Assembly: GCF_000003605.2 (NCBI RefSeq) | Contig: NW_003116450.1 | Span: 611,867-635,943, forward strand | Source: Saccoglossus kowalevskii | Lineage: Eukaryota > Hemichordata > Enteropneusta > Harrimaniidae | Direction of reading: 5' to 3' | DNA: 24,077 nucleotides | In this document: positions 10,683 through 18,469 of the stretch, piece after piece | Layout: each line of letters starts with the position of its first letter | Numbering within the stretch: the first letter of the stretch is position 1 | Made by a program: the position numbers and the translations under genes | The notes under the pieces: model-generated | The model's database searches: none | Seen by the model: the letters and a program-made list of their open reading frames with translations, nothing else | Told to the model about the DNA's origin: nothing

Positions 10683-11728
10683 CCGGATTCTGTCCGAAAA
10701 ATCGCCCTGGGCAGTTTAACGGCTAGTGGGCCCTTATTTGGGGTTCAAATTTTCAAAAAATTATCATCAAATATTTTTAGGGGGCTTATATTTTCATTGA
10801 AAAATCCACCTACGCCGACTTTCAACACCAGCAGTTGAACCACCCAAAACGAAAGAACTAAAATTGTATACATTTTTTCCTAGCTGGTTTAATAAGTAGA
10901 CAGTGCATCTTTCTCCAATAAAATCACATTAACAAACATCGTGCGCCAAATACAATTATTTTGTTTCATTTTATTAGTAACGAAAGTATATGTTAAAAGA
11001 AGTTTCAAATAACAACGAACACAACTGCATTGCTTAGTAGCGAATGATCGTGGTAGCACAATCCGGTAATGCTGCGTTTTACAATTGTTGATTACCGGTA
11101 TTACCTAGTAATGATTATAATAACGTGCAAAAAATAAATTCGTTGAATTTGAAGTTGAAATTTCAACTTATTTCATCGTAAGCGAATGATTCCGATCGCA
11201 TTTTCAACACTTGATGCTGTAGAAATGAATATCCGCCATGTTTTGAACTGACCTGACAGGTCAAATCAATAATTAACCAATGAAAACGATGGATGATGCC
11301 AACATGTTCAAATTACCATAACACATTTAAATATGTTAATGTTATTGAACCCAGCATGGAAGAGATTTGCCGATGTTGTTGTACGATCTTTTGGCTTGGA
11401 TTTTGATGGGAAAGCGGCATGATTTGTTTTCAAATAAAAAAGCAGTTGTTTTCAAAAGATAAACTGAGCATTTGAAGAATAGTTTAACATTATTTACAGC
11501 GATAACAACTCATTGTCGAAACGAAGCTAACCCATTCACACAAGTCGCAATACACATCAATACCCTTGATGTGACTACGGCGAAACTTTTGGGCATCAGA
11601 AAAGATTAAAATAGCACCTAAAAAAACTGCCGAAAAATCGCCCTGGGCGGTTTCTTGGTTCCAATTTATTTTTTAAAAAACCCGAACTGCCGTTTAACGG
11701 CCCTGGGTGAATTTATGGCAGAATCCGG
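10683..11728. mobile_element. 1,046-bp TA-flanked non-autonomous DNA transposon
   Basis: The element has perfect 10-bp inverted termini, CCGGATTCTG at 10683-10692 and CAGAATCCGG at 11719-11728, flanked by TA (10681-10682 and 11729-11730). Just inside, a 19-bp block CCGAAAAATCGCCCTGGGC is repeated in direct orientation at 10694-10712 and 11630-11648. TTTAACGG-C follows on the left and CGTTTAACGGCCCTGGG lies near the right end. The interior has no long frame, so it cannot encode a transposase. A perfect 18-bp palindrome AAGTTGAAATTTCAACTT sits at 11152-11169, close to the middle. The end architecture resembles that of 21360-22174. The superfamily is not certain; TA duplication fits Tc1/mariner-like elements. 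Confidence 0.8.
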
Positions 11729-11730
11729 TA

Positions 11731-12148
11731 TATACTAAGTACATGTAGCATAAATCGTATTATGAATAATACAGTATACAATAACTATTGGTTTACATAT
11801 TGGTTCATAAACCTGACAATATTGTAGTATTTTTGGCAATCAGAGTCTCAGCAATTTCTAATGTAAAAAAAAATGTTATCTATATCACAAATGATGTAAA
11901 CTGCTTAATTCTCCCTGCTAGAAATTTTCAGGATTTAATAATTTTATGACATTCATGAAAATAAAATTTGTCTTATAAAATTAAAGTGGTTTACAGTATT
12001 TGTTTCTCAACTTATATGTATATTCCCTTGGTGCATCATTTATCACCCCTACCTTTTATCGTCCCCCCATTAGTCTTGTGTAAGTTCATTTCTATTTAGT
12101 GGAGAGTCATGTTTTAGGAAGACATATATGAAACAGTAAAGTATTTTT
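11731..12148 (+). other. Putative intron 1, AT-rich spacer
   Basis: No gene or transposon end recognised. AAATTTTCAG ending near 11931 is acceptor-like, but the sequence after it is AT-rich and hits stops without a donor. Confidence 0.4.
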
Positions 12149-12659
12149 AGCTCCGCTGTCAACTTTGTCGAGCGAAGCTTATCATATGAGTGATTGTCCG
12201 TCGGTGTCAGTCGTCGTTCGTGTCAATGTTTTACTTTTTTGACTTCTTCTTGAAAACTACAAGCCTGAATGCTTTGATACTTGGCGTGTATGTACCTGAG
12301 GTAGACCTCTCTTAGATTTGTTCATTTCATGATGATATCTTGCAATTCTCTAATTTTGGTGAATATTTTTGTCATTTTTGGTAAAAAGTGATATTTTCGA
12401 CTTCTGGTTAAAAACCAAAAGTCCAATTGCTTTGATATTATATATATAGGTACTACATGTGGACCTCTCTCAGATTTGTTCATTTCGTGATGATATCTTC
12501 AATTATCTAATTTTGATGAATATTTATGTAATTTTTGGTAGCAAGTCCAAATACTATACATACTATACATATTGTTCATTTTCTAATGATATCTTCAGTT
12601 CTTTAATTGAAATATGCCTTGCTAACAGCGGAGCTATCTCAGTCGAGAGACTGCTTGTT
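12149..12659. mobile_element. Hairpin-bounded repeat, copy 1
   Basis: The copy begins AGCTCCGCTGT (12149-12159) and carries the reverse complement ACAGCGGAGCT near its right end (12625-12635). A 3' hairpin CAGTC-GAGA-GACTG (12640-12653) and CTTGTT follow. Inside are two or three diverged modules of roughly 175 bases with the order GACTTCT-TTGAAAA, GCTTTGATA, GTAC-TG-GGACCTCT, AGATTTGTTCATTTC, TGATGATATCTTCAAT. A second direct copy begins at 12758. It contains no transposase. Similar modular repeats are common in marine invertebrates; I cannot assign a class. The 71-codon frame inside is a repeat by-product. Confidence 0.7.
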
Positions 12660-12701
12660 ATTTATTTTCAATGATGGAGATTATTCTTGTATTTTTTTCA
12701 G

Positions 12702-12741
12702 GAATAGATGACCTGCAGGGTGGGAGAAAAAGAAAGCTAGG
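12702..12741 (+). CDS. Candidate 40-bp micro-exon (internal, partial gene)
   Basis: A long pyrimidine tract ending TGTATTTTTTTCAG precedes it, and the donor CTAGG/GTGAGT (intron from 12742) is close to consensus. Only one of three phases is open: after the single base carried over from 5806 it reads Gly-Ile-Asp-Asp-Leu-Gln-Gly-Gly-Arg-Lys-Arg-Lys-Leu, leaving two bases over. The RKRK cluster could act as a nuclear-localisation signal. The exon is packed between two copies of the hairpin-bounded repeat, 43 bases after copy 1 and 16 bases before copy 2. No next exon of matching phase is clear, apart from the weak candidate at 13320. The protein is unidentified; an ARNT-like N-terminus is one speculative reading. 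Confidence 0.5.
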
Positions 12742-12757
12742 GTGAGTACTTGTTTTT

Positions 12758-13292
12758 AGCTCCGCTGTCGACTTTGTCGAGCGGAGCTTATCATATGAGT
12801 GATTGTCTGTCGTCGTCCGTGTCAATGTTTTATTTGTTTGACTTCTTCTTGAAAACTACAAGCCTGAATGCTTTGATACTTGGTGTGTATGTACCTTGGG
12901 TGGACCTCTCTCAGATTTGTTCATTTCATGATGATATCTTCAATTCTCTAATTTTGATGAATATTTTGATGAATATTTTTGGTAAAAAGTGATATTTTCG
13001 ACTTCTTGTTGAAAATCGCAAGTCTGATTGTTTTTATATTACATATATAGGTACTACATGTGGACCTCTTTCAGATTTGTTAATTTCGTGGTGATATCTT
13101 CAATTATGTAATTTTGATGATTGTTTTTGTCATTTTTGCTGAAAAGTGATATTTTTAAATTCTTGTTGAAAACAGCAAGTCCCATTGCTTTGATACTATA
13201 CATATTGTTTATTTTCTAATGATATCTTCTGTTCTTTAATTGAAATGTGCATTGCTAACAGCGGAGCTATCTCAGCCGACAGGCTGCTTGTT
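12758..13292. mobile_element. Hairpin-bounded repeat, copy 2
   Basis: A direct copy of 12149-12659. The left end (12758-12788) can fold into a two-part hairpin: AGCTCCGC pairs with GCGGAGCT, and TCGAC pairs with GTCGA around a TTT loop. The right end has ACAGCGGAGCT (13258-13268), then the hairpin CAGCC-GACA-GGCTG (13273-13286) and CTTGTT. Relative to copy 1 one stem pair has changed from T-A to C-G on both sides, so pairing is kept. In copy 1 the left hairpin is damaged. Internal modules are the same as in copy 1, with a small duplicated ATTTTGATGAATATTTTGATG stretch near 12951. Confidence 0.7.
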
Positions 13293-13319
13293 TAACATCA
13301 GTATGTCTGTTGCTCTCAG

Positions 13320-13444
13320 ACTCGAGGCAACCCCTTTCTATTCAGGAAATCGCAAGAAATTTGATGTCATCCTTGATGGATGAGTCCAGGGTCAATCTGA
13401 TGAAGCCAGCATATTTGTGGGTCGCCTCTGATGTTTACATGTAA
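13320..13444 (+). CDS. Exon-like GC-richer patch, uncertain
   Basis: A good acceptor, TATGTCTGTTGCTCTCAG, ends at 13319. The following 120 bases are clearly less AT-rich than the neighbourhood. Two frames are open. The one in phase with the exon at 12741 gives LEATPFYSGNRKKFDVILDG and stops at 13381-13383, which would make a 40-residue total product. The other, out of phase, runs 40 codons to TAA at 13442-13444 and includes SIQEIARNLMSSLMDESRVN. A weak donor overlaps that stop (ACAT/GTAACC). Neither peptide is recognised. It may be a terminal or alternative exon, a non-coding RNA exon, or chance. Confidence 0.25.
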
Positions 13445-14780
13445 CCTTTTTGCTGTAAAGTATGTATGCACTTATTGACTGGCGATGAGGGCAACAGTAA
13501 ACATGTACCTATTGGTTGGTCGGCCATGAGGACAGCAGTATACATGGCCAGTCATGAGTGTAACAGCTTAATTTATCTGTTTCCCTGCTTTTATGCAAGG
13601 GCCAGTCATTTATAATACATCATGTCCACATTCTTCTACATTCACACATTTGATGTCAGTGTTCTCTAGGTAAATGCCCAAACATGGTGAATAATTTGCA
13701 TATAAACTTTATAACAACAGCGGTAAATAAAGCCGCACTCTTAGAGCATTCATATTATGTGAAAAATTCATGCAAATTGTATGAAATGAACAATTTAAAT
13801 TAATGCTTTTTACTACGCCATCATGCTCGTGGTTGTTTTTGCTTTCTATTTGATTGTGTATTTTAATTTCATTGGCTTTCTGATAAATGTAATTGTTAAT
13901 GGATTCATAAGGATTTGATTGTTTTCTGGGAGCTGCAGAAATTCGAATTCTGGTGAAACCACACAAATTTTGACTATAAGATATGGACTTACAATTTTTC
14001 TAATAATCCGAACACTCCAATAGAACTCATCTAAAAGTTAAGCATGGTAAAACCACCATGCTTGAACGACCGGCAATGAGGGGAACACTGACATGGAAAC
14101 TTGCATCCAAAATGTGAGACTGTTTCATTTTCAGCGTGGGATAGTTATTACCCTGGGTTATATTTATTATACTGTAAATGAATGAACAAATAATGTGACT
14201 TCCTTCTCGAAGATTTATATCATTGTCTTGTTTCCCCCCATACATGTGCAGATAAAATGCCTATTAAATTGTACCCTGAACTATTCCCAAAGGAATGCCA
14301 TTTTAGGAAGAGTTCAGAAACTGTTGTTGTTTGTGTACGAGTACATTGTACATAGAATTGTGTCCCCCCCATGTGACCGTGGTTGACCAATGAAACAGAA
14401 TCTAAATGTGCAGTGATACAATGTTGCTGTTTTCCTTTATGGGTAGCTTGCTCTGGGTCAACTCTATATACATTTAGCTTTTGCTGATGTCAGCCTGGAT
14501 GTCACACAACTGTCTCCAATACCAGTTGCTGGAAGACGGTTGAAGAATTCAATAAAAAATAACAAAGACGATTAGATTTGTATTGTCCATGCCCACTGTG
14601 GGTGGGCATATCACAGATGAACCATTGTCAGCATTTATCGGCTTGTAAACTTCAATAGGAAGTTAGTTCAAACAAAGTGAATTGTTATTAATTAATCTTC
14701 ATGTCCTCCGAATTTACTACGATAAGTTATAAAGATTAAACCCCAGCAACCTCATTAGTATTGTCCCGACTCTGTGATTA
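13445..14780 (+). other. Non-coding DNA, no gene recognised
   Basis: This stretch has an imperfect short repeat, GGTCGGCCATGAGG / GACCGGCAATGAGG-like phrases near 13518 and 14069, also echoed at 13482 and 13548 (GGC-ATGAG). Frames of 72-85 codons on the minus strand lack motifs. TTTCATTTTCAG ending near 14133 is an acceptor-like site without a good donor. ATGCCCACTGTGGGTGGGCAT at 14589-14609 is an imperfect hairpin. Confidence 0.4.
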
Positions 14781-14781
14781 C

Positions 14782-15064
14782 TAAGATCGGCAAACAACGA
14801 AGTCTATTATTCATGCTCAGCTTTACGTGCTTTTACAGCGTGTTCTCGTAGACAGTGGGTTGGATATTGATCATGATAACGTCTGGCCCCAGGATGAGAT
14901 CATGTTGTTATTTACAGGTGGATGAATCAGTACAAAGGTGTGCCCTCGTTGATTGTCCTCCCGGGATTCGCATTGTAATCTGTGATCTCACTTTGAAGCA
15001 TGATACCATTGATTTGTTTGACGACAGGCTGGGTAATCTACAAATTCAAATCATGATGTCATGA
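14782..15064. other. GC-richer patch with overlapping exon-like frames
   Basis: Plus strand: one frame is open from about 14785 to a TGA at about 14922, including RVLVDSGLDIDHDNVWPQDE after the acceptor-like CTTTTACAG near 14839. Its end at TTTACAG/GTGGAT can be read as a donor. A second frame runs from 14855 and continues past 14917 as VDESVQRCALVDCPPGIRIV to a stop at about 15062, with a possible donor GCTGG/GTAATC near 15030. The minus strand also has a long open stretch. The open frames on both strands reflect the higher GC, so coding status is undecided. It is the most exon-like area right of 13444, but no family is recognised. Confidence 0.25.
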
Positions 15065-15303
15065 AATTAGAATAGTTAATAATGATTAGTTGATTCAGCT
15101 CTACTAGATGTTATGCCGTACCTGATCTCGCTTTAGGGGGATGTGAATAATCAAAACATGTGCACCTCAAGTTAAGTTAAATATTCACCTCTTCCTTCTC
15201 CCTCAAATGAAAGTTTGCAAGTGTGAAGTAAATGTAACTATTATACTATTATCTTCAACCCCCCTCTTTCTCTCTCTCCCTAAACGAAGCTTGTTGGTGT
15301 GGA
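15065..15303. other. AT-rich spacer
   Basis: No gene seen. A pyrimidine-rich run at 15246-15283 (CCCCCCTCTTTCTCTCTCTC-type) resembles a polypyrimidine tract, but no AG-bounded exon follows. Confidence 0.4.
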
Positions 15304-15367
15304 TGATTTCACCACAGTCCCTCTATCACAGTCCCTCTATAGAAGGATAGAGGGACTGTGATTTCAC
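15304..15367. repeat. Foldback insertion inside a 9-bp duplication
   Basis: TGATTTCAC occurs at 15304-15312 and 15359-15367. Between them are two tandem 14-bp units CACAGTCCCTCTAT (15313-15326 and 15327-15340), six unpaired bases (15341-15346), and the inverted copy. ATCACAGTCCCTCTAT (15325-15340) pairs perfectly with 15347-15362, a 16-bp stem with a 6-base loop. Such a perfect foldback must be young. It fits a templated snap-back insertion at a repaired break, or a miniature insertion with a 9-bp target duplication. Confidence 0.85.
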
Positions 15368-16363
15368 AAATACATGACAGGAATTAACTATTAGACACAA
15401 CACTGTTTTTGACAGTACATCTTTCTGTTATATGACTAGTGTAGAAACTTTAAGTTATTGTGTTCCACTGTTTGTACAAACATTGAGGAATCTTTCCTTG
15501 GATACATGGGTTCCTTCAAATATTAAGTCATAGCTTTTCATATTTCTTGACAATACTGGAAATAAAAAATTCATAGTGAAATGAATGGAGAGTACGGCTG
15601 TGCAAAACATTTATATGCACGCATACTCATGTTACAGGTACATGTACATGCCCTTGGAGCATTCCCCCTAAACAATGTAGTTGTATTTACAGTACTCAGT
15701 CTGGAAGTTAGATTGCTTTGTATACTAAACAATCCGCTCTAAAGAGTTCGTAATCTGTATTGTGTATCTGGGTGTGACGTTCATCTCACCAGTTGTCCTC
15801 CTTGCCAGCAGGCCAAGTTTTGTATGCTCAGCGATTTTCATGAGTTGTTGATTCACCAGTATCAGTTGGAGTGAATAGTACTTTGTTTGGTATTTTTTCA
15901 AGTTTAAGTGCTCTTATCATTGAAATAACATGTTATCGCTGAGAAAAATATCTGATTGCCTCATTTAGCTGACAGCTCGCTGTAAATACGATTTGTAATG
16001 CTTGCCGCTGGTCTGTGGTGCCATGCACAATGTATTCGCCCAGTTGGCCTGCTTCATGCTGTTTTTCAAGTGGGTGGAAATGAAGAATTCAACATGACTG
16101 TCTTATTATTGAGTCATTCAATAAGCTGTATCGAGGAAACTATTGAAATAACTACCGATACTCTTTTTTTAACAAAATCCAGACTGAATGTCTATTTTTC
16201 ATGCTTTCTAGAAAGAATATTAGAGGTAAACTATAGACAATTTGTTGAGATCAAGATTTGGGATTCTGAATTTCCAAGCAGGTGGGGGGCGGGGGGCGGT
16301 AGGGGGGTAGGTATTGATTTTGAATGCATAAATTTTGTGATGTACCCTCGGTAACTAGGTCTC
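15368..16363. other. Non-coding DNA holding the longest ORF
   Basis: The longest ATG-started frame in the window (15998-16354, 118 codons) lies here. Its first third is GC-richer (MLAAGLWCHAQCIRPVGLLH), but its last part is read through a G-run and it shows no domain. No good acceptor or donor brackets it. A donor-like CTG/GTGAGATG occurs on the minus strand at about 15783-15793, without an acceptor. I leave this as non-coding. Confidence 0.4.
16281..16311 (+). other. G-rich tract, potential G-quadruplex
   Basis: Three G6 runs, GGTGGGGGGCGGGGGGCGG followed by TAGGGGGGTAGG, occur within 31 bases. They offer many ways to form a two- or three-layer quadruplex. This is exceptional in such AT-rich DNA. 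It lies 53 bases left of an inverted MITE. Confidence 0.6.
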
Positions 16364-16581
16364 AACCTTTTTCGCCATCAGTTCTCTCCTTTCATCACAA
16401 AATAGTCCCGCTTACAGTCTGCATTATCTTTCAGAAGATTGGGACAAAAATGGACAAATTTTTTGACTGAAAACTGACTCAAATTTTGTCTGTTGGCTCC
16501 AAAATTAAAGTTCATTTCCAGAAATATTGAAGAATATTAGACAAAAAGTGTATTTGGAGAGAGTCTGGTGGTGAAAAGGTT
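16364..16581 (+). mobile_element. MITE of the AACCTTTTCACCACCAG family, copy A
   Basis: The inverted termini are AACCTTTTTCGCCATCAG on the left and CTGGTGGTGAAAAGGTT on the right, each continued by TCTCTCC or its complement. It is about 218 bp without coding capacity. The interior (TAGTCCCG-TTA-AGTCTGCA, GATTGGGACAAAAATGG) is found reversed in copy B at 16814-17012. Target duplication is not clear. The right half also matches the remnant at 22491. Confidence 0.7.
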
Positions 16582-16813
16582 ATATTGCCTTTCAGTTAGC
16601 ATCCATAAAGATAATACTTGACAATTATATTTAATGAAACCTCCTCCCTATACTGCAATTTATAAATTGCTCAGAAGATGAATAAATTGGCTTGAAAACC
16701 TTTATAATTGATATACAACTTTCAAAAAAAAAAGTCTTACCATTGTTTCAGTTAATATCTGAATTGAACATGCAAAATCGATCCAGATAATATTCTTTTT
16801 TTTAATTTTTTTT
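16582..16813. other. Spacer between the inverted MITE pair
   Basis: An AT-rich spacer of 232 bases containing the perfect 16-bp palindrome GCAATTTATAAATTGC (16655-16670) and an A-run. It would form the loop of a long hairpin made by copies A and B. Confidence 0.6.
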
Positions 16814-17012
16814 AACCTTTTCACCATCAACCTATTCTCACCCAATTTTTTCAGCAATTTTTTTGAGTCAGCAATAAAATTTGAGTTAATTTACAGTTTC
16901 ACTGAAGAAATTTGACTATTTTTGTCCCAATCTTTGAAGAACAGTGCAGACTATAAACAGGACTATTTTGTGAATTTGTGATGAAAAGAGGGAACTGGCG
17001 GTGAAAAGATCA
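16814..17012 (-). mobile_element. MITE of the same family, copy B, inverted
   Basis: It begins AACCTTTTCACCATCAACC and ends GGAACTGGCGGTGAAAAGATC. Its reverse complement follows copy A along nearly its whole length: ...CACAAAATAGTCCTG-TTATAGTCTGCA... then GATTGGGACAAAAATAG. A and B therefore form an inverted pair of about 200 bp separated by 232 bp. Confidence 0.7.
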
Positions 17013-17464
17013 ACAGAACCTAAATAATGTATGTGTTTTTTGGTCATCCTCTGAAAGGAGGTCAGTTGTAACCTCCCAGCATGCACCTGGAGTGCCTACG
17101 TGCACCCCAATCATCTGTCCAAAATAATTTGATTCATTGTGTCAGGTTAACAACTAAATACTGATAACAGAAAACAGTATTGCATCCCTCCTCTCCAAAT
17201 TGAAAATTTATCTTGAAAAAATATAACACAACTAAAAGCAAAAAATCTCAATGTATTTACCTGGGTGGCGAATTCTTTTTTATGTTTAAATTGAAATCTA
17301 AACAAAAGGGGCTTAGGAAATGGTTTTGACAGCTGAATTGTCGGGTCAAAGGTCAATGGGGCTATCAGTATTATCTTCTCATGGATTCTTGTTGAAGTAG
17401 CGTACTTTGCCCGCCATTGAATTAATGTCCTACAAAATGTAAAAATAAAGAAGGAAATTTGAAA
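17013..17464. other. AT-rich non-coding DNA
   Basis: Nothing supportable. A 69-codon minus-strand frame (17147-17356) has no recognisable motif. A slightly GC-richer patch near 17060-17110 shows no splice pair. Confidence 0.4.
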
Positions 17465-17769
17465 ATGTAGTCTGGTGAAACTTCTGATGTAGTGTGATAA
17501 TTCTTTTAATGTACTGTAAAATATGTTATTCTAACTAGAATTAATTTTCGCTGAAAAGACTTTTTGGATGTTTTGGATAGAATTTATTTTCACTGATTTT
17601 TGACAAGTTGAATGTAAAATATAGGAAAAAAGGCTTAAATGTAGTCTGCTCAAACTTTTGATGTAGTCTGCTCAAACTTTTGATATAGTCTGCTCAAACT
17701 TTTGATGTAGTCTGGTCAAGCTTTCAATGTAGTCTGCTCAAACTTTTGATGTAGTCTGCTCAAACTTCT
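17465..17769 (+). repeat. 22-bp tandem array split by a MITE fragment
   Basis: The unit is GTAGTCTGCTCAAACTTTT plus GAT. About six copies lie at 17641-17769, with small changes such as GATATAG and TGGTCAAGCTTTC. Two more, decayed units precede at 17465-17507. Between them sits the MITE fragment 17514-17641. The array probably existed before the insertion and later expanded on the right side only. Confidence 0.85.
17514..17641. mobile_element. MITE fragment inserted in the tandem array
   Basis: The left end TA-CTGTAAAATA and about 110 bases inside it match the right half, read in reverse, of the MITE at 18290-18467: both have TTAATTTTCGCTGAAA, then CTTTTT-GG-TGTTTTG, GATT/AATTTATTTTCA and GTGAA/TTGAATGT. 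The matching right terminus (TTTTACAG-TA) is absent, so the copy is truncated. Both junctions read AATGTA or AAATGTA, the sequence of an array unit. Confidence 0.7.
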
Positions 17770-18287
17770 ATCATATATCTACATGCAATATAAAATAAAC
17801 AGGTTTGTCTTATTTTAAAAACAATTTTGCTCAGAATGCCTTATTAACATTTTCTGATATGACAAGCGATCACAGAATAATTGAAATTTTATACAATTTA
17901 TCTTCATCACAGTTGCGGATAGACCCTTTCTTGTCCCAAAATGAGGGGTTCTTTCTTTCCCTTTGTGCCTGGAATTTGAGGTTAGACAACCTCTGAGTTT
18001 TGTGAATATTCTCTGTCGTCTGCTTGGAATATTTGAGTGGGAGAAGGGAGGATATTCCACTACAGTGTGTCCTTGAGAAGAGCTAGGAAATGCTTACAAA
18101 ATAATTACTCAATGAAGTACATGAATAAAGCACATGCTTTTTAGTGTCTCAGTTGTCAGAATCAGCATTCACTCATTCTGTTGCATTTGTTTGAACAGAG
18201 ACAACTCTAAAAATACAAATATGTACTGGAAATATTTTGCACACTTGTCAACACTATTATAAAATCTATAAAATAACTATAACAAAA
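17770..18287. other. AT-rich non-coding DNA
   Basis: Two overlapping opposite frames (63 and 81 codons near 17805-18060) come from a modestly GC-richer stretch at 17915-18060. Neither has a motif or splice support. Confidence 0.4.
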
Positions 18288-18289
18288 TA

Positions 18290-18467
18290 CTGTAGAATAA
18301 ATTATTTTTGCTATTTTTGCTGAAGGGTTGGTTCAGTGAATATAAAATCCAGTGAATATACTTTTTCTTTTTTTATATTTCACATTCACATTGAAAATAA
18401 ATCCATGCAAAACACCTAAAAAGCCTTTCAGCGAAAATTAACATAACTAAAATAAAGTATTTTACAG
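18290..18467. mobile_element. Palindromic MITE, TA target duplication
   Basis: A 178-bp element flanked by TA (18288-18289 and 18468-18469). Ends are CTGTAGAATAAATTATTTTT on the left and the complement of CTGTAAAATACTTTATTTTA on the right, followed by GC-GAAAGG-T on both arms. The centre carries TTCAGTGAATATAAAATCCA and CAGTGAATATAC. It is in the same family as 6576-6766, of nearly equal size, and has no coding capacity. Confidence 0.75.
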
Positions 18468-18469
18468 TA

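Noticed and set aside
12640-12659. Helitron-type 3' end (hairpin followed by CTRR)
   Set aside because: The hairpin is followed by CTTGTT, not CTRR, and no matching TC 5' end or A-T insertion site could be shown.
12459-12992. ORFs of 71 and 80 codons
   Set aside because: Both are read from the two copies of the hairpin-bounded repeat and share repeat-derived peptide pieces.
15998-16354. Longest ATG-started ORF, 118 codons
   Set aside because: No domain, no bracketing splice sites, and its C-terminal part is translated from a G-run; frames of this length are expected by chance in 24 kb.
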